From NCBI GenBank assembly GCA_022225965.2, contig JAKJXP020000031.1, positions 372,001-436,000 of the forward strand: a stretch of 64,000 nt of DNA, in the 5' to 3' direction. This stretch comes from Diatrype stigma. Its lineage: Eukaryota; Ascomycota; Sordariomycetes; Xylariales; Diatrypaceae. Under the pieces are notes generated by a model. The model was given only the letters and a program-made list of their open reading frames with translations. It searched no databases and was not told where the DNA came from. This document shows, in pieces, positions 57,825-64,000 of the stretch; positions within the stretch are counted from its first letter, which is position 1; each line of letters opens with the position of its first letter. The translations under genes and the position numbers were made by a program.

Positions 57825-59201
57825 TCATGCCCATGCGCATAGTGATGTCGGGTCCAGTCGCTTCAGAAAAAGGTCGCCGTCCATTTCACCCTCATATAGC
57901 TCTGCGCAACCTTCCTCGTAATCTCGCAACCGTTCGCTGAAATAAGCGCGTTCCCTCTTCAATCCAAACATTCCCAGAAGGTCGAGCCCCGTGAATCGCC
58001 CTTCTGTCTGGTGGATTTCCCCGATCATCGCCTTGAAAGCCGTAGCACTGGTGAGTCTGGCAACATTGGTGAATGCCACACAGAAGCGGATCCAGTGGAC
58101 GATCGGCCAGGGGTCAAGACATCCGGCCATCTGTCGCCACTTAAGCGTATGGGTATTGCCGCCTGTCTTGCCCGCCGGCAGGAACCGCCGGAATCCCACC
58201 GAGCCTCTTCCGCTGATCCGATCCGAGCATGTCATGAGCCGCGCGATCTCCTCGACGTTCCGCGCACCCCAGATTCTTCGAATCTGCGCCGGCAGGAGGC
58301 TGTCCTGGTCCCAGAGTTCCTCTGGCAGGAAATGTTGCATCTGCGCCTCGGTCAGGCGCTGGGCTGCCAACGACGACAATGGGCTTGCGTTCTCGGCCTG
58401 CAGCACAGCAAGCGGCTTGAGCGCGAGGTCGGACTCGACGCTGACAGGGCTGCAGTAGTCGTTGTCTTGGCGCGACGGGTGGTGCAGCTTCAGGATTGCG
58501 GCGTCGGTCAGCCAGAGCAGCGTTGTGAACTTCTTCAGCATCAACAGGCTGAAAGCCTTGTCGCCTTGGCCCACGTGCACATGCACCGACGTCGTGTCGT
58601 TCAGGTGCACCCGCGCAAACCGCAGCACCAGACAGATCATAGCGGCCTTCAAGGTGCACATGCTGAAGTCGAATGTGTGGAGAACTCCCGACGTGATCTC
58701 GCGGCCGACCCAGCGGTAGTACCCCGCGGGGGTGCTGGGGGTGGAGGTGGAGGTGGATAGGAGGGATCGCTCGGGGACGGGCTCCTTGTAGAAGACGGAG
58801 TGGTCTCGCATCACGCACCACACGTCGTGGCGGGGGAGGTTGTCGTGCAGCGGGTAGAGCTCGTCGTTGCGCTCGGCACGGATCTTCTCTCTGGGCAGCT
58901 CGCAGCGCAGGAAGGTCAGGAGCCACTCATCGAATGCAGCTTCCTCTTCATCGTCTTTGTCCATGGAGCGTCCCTCCACTGCTGCCTGCCCCTTCCCCTT
59001 CCCCTTGTAGATGGCGCCGGGATGGTAACAGTATGGATCGATGGCCTGCTCCGAGGGGAGGATGGGAAACAGGACCTCCAACTCAAAGCCGACGGTGAGA
59101 GCGCCAGAGGAATCGTCGGCCGCCTCCATGATCTCTTCATGCTTGGGAGGGGTCTCCTCCTTCGCGGGCGAGCTTTCTCGCGAGGGAATTGCTCCTTCCA
59201 T
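57825..59201 (-). CDS. Putative amidoligase (carboxylate-amine ligase-like enzyme)
   Basis: A single exon of 458 aa. The region LTVGFELEVLFPIL (residues about 35-48) carries the E-x-E metal/ATP-binding pattern of the family. DHSVFYKE, GREITSGVLH and TTSVHVHVGQGDKAFSLLML contain the other conserved strand and the HVHVG motif. These are features of the Amidoligase_2 group, related in fold to glutamate-cysteine ligase and glutamine synthetase and predicted to form amide bonds using ATP. The first 34 residues are acidic and disordered. Product and substrates are unknown. It lies between two P450 genes, on the same strand as the right-hand one. Confidence 0.87.
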   Translation of the reverse strand: MEGAIPSRESSPAKEETPPKHEEIMEAADDSSGALTVGFELEVLFPILPSEQAIDPYCYHPGAIYKGKGKGQAAVEGRSMDKDDEEEAAFDEWLLTFLRCELPREKIRAERNDELYPLHDNLPRHDVWCVMRDHSVFYKEPVPERSLLSTSTSTPSTPAGYYRWVGREITSGVLHTFDFSMCTLKAAMICLVLRFARVHLNDTTSVHVHVGQGDKAFSLLMLKKFTTLLWLTDAAILKLHHPSRQDNDYCSPVSVESDLALKPLAVLQAENASPLSSLAAQRLTEAQMQHFLPEELWDQDSLLPAQIRRIWGARNVEEIARLMTCSDRISGRGSVGFRRFLPAGKTGGNTHTLKWRQMAGCLDPWPIVHWIRFCVAFTNVARLTSATAFKAMIGEIHQTEGRFTGLDLLGMFGLKRERAYFSERLRDYEEGCAELYEGEMDGDLFLKRLDPTSLCAWA

Positions 59202-60657
59202 CTTCGGCTTGATGGTGGCGGTGGCGATAGTGATGGTGATGGAAGGTTACAATAAGCTGACGGATTGATCAAGGGAAAACGAGTTTGATATGTGTTCAGG
59301 AAGTAGGTATGTATTATTGCTTCGACTGAGTGGTTGGGGAATATTGGATGCGTAGGTTACGTATTGTATGTTGTATCCGCAAGGGAAGGGGTTGTTACGA
59401 CAGTCTTGAAGGGTGCCGAAGAATAAAATTTTCGGTGTAGGCAGCAGGCAGTTGGAATCGTACTGGTGCCTTTCCTTCAAGCCCTCTTTTGGCGCACAAA
59501 GTCGGTGGTTTAATTCTCGTTGCTGTGTTCCTAGGGTTGGAGAGGTGGAAAGTTTTCTAGCACGTTGCGTTCAGGGAAACGACAGGGAGGCAAGTCTCAG
59601 GATTGACCTCGGTAGCCGAGTTAGAGAGGCGTCCGAAGCTGAGTCTACTTCCTTCTCGGTAGGCTGGTTCAAATATTGAATATATATATTGAGGGCCAGG
59701 CTTGTATTGTAATGTACATGATGAATGGGTGTGGCTACTTTTATTGCCAGAACCGAGATGGAGGCACCACTGGCTCATATCGTACCTGGCCCTCCTTCCC
59801 CTTTACGTTTTGATGCCTCGGGGTGATAATATCGCAGTAACTCTGGAACTCGTAGATACCTAGGGATACAATGAGCACATTCCTTCCTCTGACTGAGAAT
59901 CTACACACTGCTTGGCATGGCCCCGTGCAGGGGCACGTACGCTCCTATCCTAGTTCGGCCAAAACACATCTCAGAAAAAGTCAACAGTCACTGAGGAGTA
60001 CAAGGTATCTCTTGTAAATACAATCCCGGTTGCTCTACTCAAGAAAAAAACCATGACAACTTCCATTTAGAGTATGGCAAAAGTCCAACGTATCCGAGGG
60101 CATCTTAAGTCGTAACATGTCCTGGAAAAATATTATATTTAGTTCCATACGTGATGTACGTCTGTACGTATGTACGTACGCATCGCAGCCTTTTTCAAAT
60201 ATATCTAGGTACCTATTTAGTAACTTGAGCTGATGGACTTCAGTCATGTACATTGCCAATAAGTGGAATAACCAAATGTTAACGATGTCACAATCTCCTA
60301 CTAGCGGAAAACTGGCTCACGTTTCCTAGAAAGGTTTCCCTCTGGTATACCTATCGTAAGAACTTCAATGATAGCCTTTACCAACATGGAAACTGAACAC
60401 CACTGATTGCAACGTGACTGTCTCCTCCCCCCCCCCTTTGTTTAGACTTCAGACATTTACCTCGAACAGCCACAGCTGGATATACTGCGGCTATGCTCTT
60501 CTACATGCTACGCTATGTACCGTATCAATTTGAGTGGCCACCAACACATCCCCCCCATCATATTTCTTGGAATAACCTATCCTTCGTATTGTGTAGATAC
60601 TTTTACGGCTGCCGCTTCTGGACCTTGTACATATGACAGGTATAACTTGACGCAATT
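59202..60657. other. Intergenic region
   Basis: Upstream of the amidoligase and downstream of the right-hand P450 (both minus strand). It holds a CT-rich patch near 60420-60437 and scattered gtacgta repeats near 60150-60180. No gene supported. Confidence 0.55.
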
Positions 60658-62732
60658 TCACTTCCTCGGCTCGAAAATGCAGAACACTGGACCTGGCTGG
60701 GCTGCAACTTGATCCTGCATGTCCCGCCACATGAGGTCAGGATCGTATCCAGGTGCAAACCGGATGCTGTAGTGTTGCAATAGGCTTGCTGTCACAAGAC
60801 GGAGTTCTGCCCAGGCTAGAACCTTACCAACACATTGGCGATTTCCTGGTTTGATGATGAGGTCAACACGAGGTTTCCTCCACATTGCATGATTTATTAC
60901 AGCAGGCACAGTTTGTTTCTGGTCAAACCTGAGAAACAAGATGTACCATGGGTAAGCAAACGTACCGAAGGAAAACGGACCAAATGCTCTTCTGTCATGG
61001 ACGAGCTCTGGTCGAGAGTACCACCGCTCAGGGATGAACTCATGCGGAAATTCGAATGCAGATGGCACTATGGCATGCTTCAGTTAATGGCCTACTATCG
61101 ATTCCAAAGGCACTTGCGAACTTACACCGCTGCACGACGTACTTTGGTGCCGTAATCTTGGTAAACGGTGGGATGAACGTGCCATCAAGAAGTAGTCCGT
61201 TAGGACCCGAGATCCTTGATCCGCCTGTCAATTGCGGCGGAACGAGTCGCAGTACTTCACTAATGGTACCATTCAGATGTGGAAGGAGCGCAAGAGAGTT
61301 CGCGTCATGTATGTCGACGCCTTGAATCTCGGTACGGATCTTATCGGCGTGTTCGGGGTATTTAGATAGATACCAACAAGTGGCGATCAGAGAAGCTCGG
61401 GTAGTACCACTGCAAAGATAGATATCACCAATATCAGCTTACTTCTTAAATATTCAAAGGAAAGGGGAGGAAGGAACCGAACGAGCATTAGGTAGACCAA
61501 CCTTCCTGCAACCACTGCTGTTAAAGCCGTCCCGTTCAAGTGGTTGTCGAGGGTCTTGCTGTCCACTTTTCCTTGGAGGTCTTTATAATCGTCGATGAAC
61601 CATGATGCGATGTCTGTCTTCCCATCCTTCGGCCCGTTCTGTGGAAAATAGTCAGTGGGCGATCTATAATACACGACTACGCTAGGACAGGCATACCTCG
61701 AGGCGTGACTTCATACGCTTGTCACAAAACGAAACCATACCGAACCACCCCTTAGCCCCGCCATAGAAACGCAGCAAGGAGAAAGCTAGACGGGTGATCC
61801 AGATGGCGTCGGCAGTTGGCCCCAAGAGCCCCAAGAACAATTCCCGATTGTGAAACTCCGGATGTGCAACCCGCGAGTTGAGGAGGCCAAAGTCCTCTCC
61901 AAACACCGCCTCCCCCATCGCATCGAAGGAGAACCAAGACATAACCTCGCGAACATCGATGGGCTCAGTGCCGTAGCTTGCGATGCACCGAGTTAGGGAA
62001 TGGGCCTGTTCCGCGAGACGCGGGCGGAGTGAATCCATGGCTGGTATACCAATATAAGTATGCTCTGTATGTATGAGCTATGAAGGGAAGTTGAAGGAGG
62101 GCTCACCTTTCGTCGAAAGCGACTTGGTCCAAGTCTTATGCATGCCCTTGTGTGCGAACTCGTCGCGAACGAAGATGGCCGACTGGCGCGGCTGCAAGAC
62201 ATCATACCAAACATCCTTCGTGTTTTCATTGTTCCACCCGTCGAGCGAGTGCAGAGCACCGGGATGGAATATACTGATCTCATTGGGGCCTTATAAGGGG
62301 CATCAGTACTAGACTAACCGGGGGCAGCCGCCCGGAGTATGGAGTCTTACCTGTTCGCACAAACTTCCCGTACTTGCTGTGCAGCTTTTGCATAAGCAGA
62401 TAATTGCGGCTATCCCGAACGTGGAGTATATGCCACAGTTTGGTAACAGCAGCTAGCTTGGGCCCGGGGAAGGATGATGTAGCATGGAAGAAGAGCCGGT
62501 AGATCGTCATGCTAGTGAAGAGCGCTGTGAAATACCATATGGCCATGGTGATCAGGCCATGGAGAGAGCCGCCCCAAGTTCCATTCGTACGGCTGAGAAT
62601 TCCGAGGAGCGCGGATGCCATGGCCACATGAGTGCTGATGATTTGAACACCTCTCATGTGCCATTCTCCATTGATGAAGAAACCATGATGGGCAATCAGA
62701 CCGGCGATAACGGCTAAGAGACTATGGATCAT
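60658..62732 (-). CDS. Cytochrome P450 with multi-spanning N-terminus
   Basis: Seven exons (62732-62351, 62289-62107, 62040-61697, 61638-61502, 61409-61126, 61067-60966, 60845-60658) encode 539 aa with all phases matching. The ATG at 62732 was chosen; the frame upstream of it opens only with GTG. The N-terminus has several hydrophobic stretches (SLLAVIAGLIAHHGFF, STHVAMASALLGIL, FTALFTSMTIYRLFF) before the [15 protein letters not shown] hinge. GPNEISIFHPGAL, the I-helix AVVAGSGTTRASL (built across an intron), ExxR in SEVLRLVPP, FIPERWY and the heme loop PFSFGNRQCVGKV are intact. The multi-helix N-terminus resembles some secondary-metabolism P450s of filamentous fungi. Substrate unknown. Confidence 0.92.
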
Positions 62733-64000
62733 TTTTCTTCTTGTTATGATCACATCCGCTTAGTACCACGCTTCAAGGCAGGTCACCGAGCTGAGAGACT
62801 AATAGGTATGTTGGGACCTTGTCATTTGGAACTCACCAGCGGATTATATAGCTGAGCCTGGCTTCAGCACTCAGACGATGAGCCGACGTCGGGACAGCAA
62901 TATAACGAACTTAGCCAAGCAACACCACTTGCATCCAAGGCCGAAGATACCGAGGCTTAATTTTCAGTATCATGTCTTGGAGGGAAGCTTACTATCCAGC
63001 CACAAGTGTCAAATACCAATCCTTACATCAACCAGAAGAATGGTCCGAGGTCCAGGCCAACTAACATCGGTGTATTCAAGAAGGCTTCAGGGAGTCGCAA
63101 GAGCATTACTGAATAGGCCAATCCCATTATACGTGCCTGCCAGCGATTACTGGTGGTTCGGGAACATGTCCTCCCTTTCGCTATTGTTGCGAAGGCTGCC
63201 TCATGGCTACTTATATGATACTAGGTTTGCATATGCGGCCCTTTGTCTGAATATCGAGGTTTTTGGAAACCCTAAGACACCCGCTCCATGTTGTGTCATG
63301 TTTCCCACGCTTCCCACGCTTCCAACGTATAAGGACCGACTCAATTACTCGGATCCGAGCAGCTTGAAATAATGGATGTCTATTCGTGCGGTCCGTGTAG
63401 GCATTCCGGCCGATGTCCATCTGAGCCAATCACGGAGCCAACACACTATGGAATCTGCTGACTTTACCTACTTTATATTATAGTTCATTGCTCTCTGTTA
63501 TACTGACGTTGTGTCACTGCCATGAGGATGAATAGGGTATCGACTATGATGCTAGCTTGTCTCCTTAGTAATTTGGAATCGTAAGCTTTAACTATCAGAT
63601 GATCTTAAGTTCCGTCATGCTCTCAGACCGAACGTGAAACACTGTTTGTATAATTCGATTCGACCGAGGTAAAATGGATCTGGAAACTCTACCACATGCA
63701 CATTACTCTAAGGAACCGGGCGATTTATCTATATAACTAAAAGAACTGCCAGACTTCGAAGATATATTAACGGATATTGAAATAACGTAAAGAAAAAAAA
63801 AAAAAAGAAAAAATAATGTAAAATCGATATGTATAAGTATATAGGTTCCAGCTATAAAGCTAAATATAAGAGCTAGCCTATATATTGGAATAAATAAGAT
63901 AACTAAAGTACTAACCACCCAATACTGCCCTTTAGGCTATTCGGAAACGAAGGCATCGCAAGCCATACTGACGTACGGAAACGAAGCCGTCATAAGCCAT
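62733..64000. other. Right-end intergenic region
   Basis: No supported gene. The last 500 bp are strongly AT-rich, with an A-tract near 63790-63812. The final bases hold a direct repeat-like pair (gaaacgaaggcatcgcaagccat, imperfectly repeated at 63978-64000). Confidence 0.5.

Noticed and set aside
62878..63372. 164-codon frame at the right end
   Set aside because: No signal, domain or splice support; composition is like the surrounding intergenic DNA.

Overview
This window is nuclear DNA from a filamentous ascomycete (Pezizomycotina; a Sordariomycete is most likely, by inference). The evidence is intron-rich genes with 50-130 bp GT-AG introns and CTAAC-type branch points, wide intergenic spaces on both strands, and typical protein families: HET domain, GPI-anchored cell-wall protein, fungal P450s, PrnX-like ornithine cyclodeaminase. 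There is no operon structure. No rRNA, tRNA or CRISPR array was recognised.

Layout. 1-16.6 kb: the 3' part of a PrnX-like ornithine cyclodeaminase, peroxisomal thiolase, a small secreted cysteine-rich protein, pyrroline-5-carboxylate reductase, an SLC25-like membrane protein with vacuolar-type sorting motifs, an SDR with a broken splice site, a GPI-anchored protein and a BIM1/X325-like surface protein. 17-27 kb: a HET-domain protein, a LITAF-domain protein, a degraded ORF, an expansin/RlpA-like secreted protein, a decayed E2-like fossil and a frameshifted P450. 27.8-44.2 kb: a large ankyrin/RCC1/BTB protein (IBTK-like), an oxodicarboxylate-type carrier with a stop at a splice junction, an F-box-like protein with three SUMO-interaction-like motifs, and BUD22. 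44.3-49.3 kb: two short non-autonomous DNA transposons (a 674 bp element with 36 bp inverted repeats and a hAT-type MITE with a perfect 8 bp target duplication) flanking another SDR. 51.7-62.7 kb: a 2-oxoglutarate/malate-type carrier, a membrane-associated methyltransferase-like protein, and a P450 / amidoligase / P450 group.

Themes. Housekeeping genes (thiolase, P5C reductase, mitochondrial carriers, BUD22) are mixed with accessory ones (HET, secreted proteins, P450s, transposons). Several otherwise well-conserved genes carry one- to seven-base lesions or off-by-one splice junctions. They could be young pseudogenes or consensus errors; the assembly does contain an N gap between poly-G and poly-C runs. 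Exon coordinates were worked out by hand from splice motifs, phase and family conservation, and most models sum to whole codons. Transcript data would settle the few uncertain junctions.
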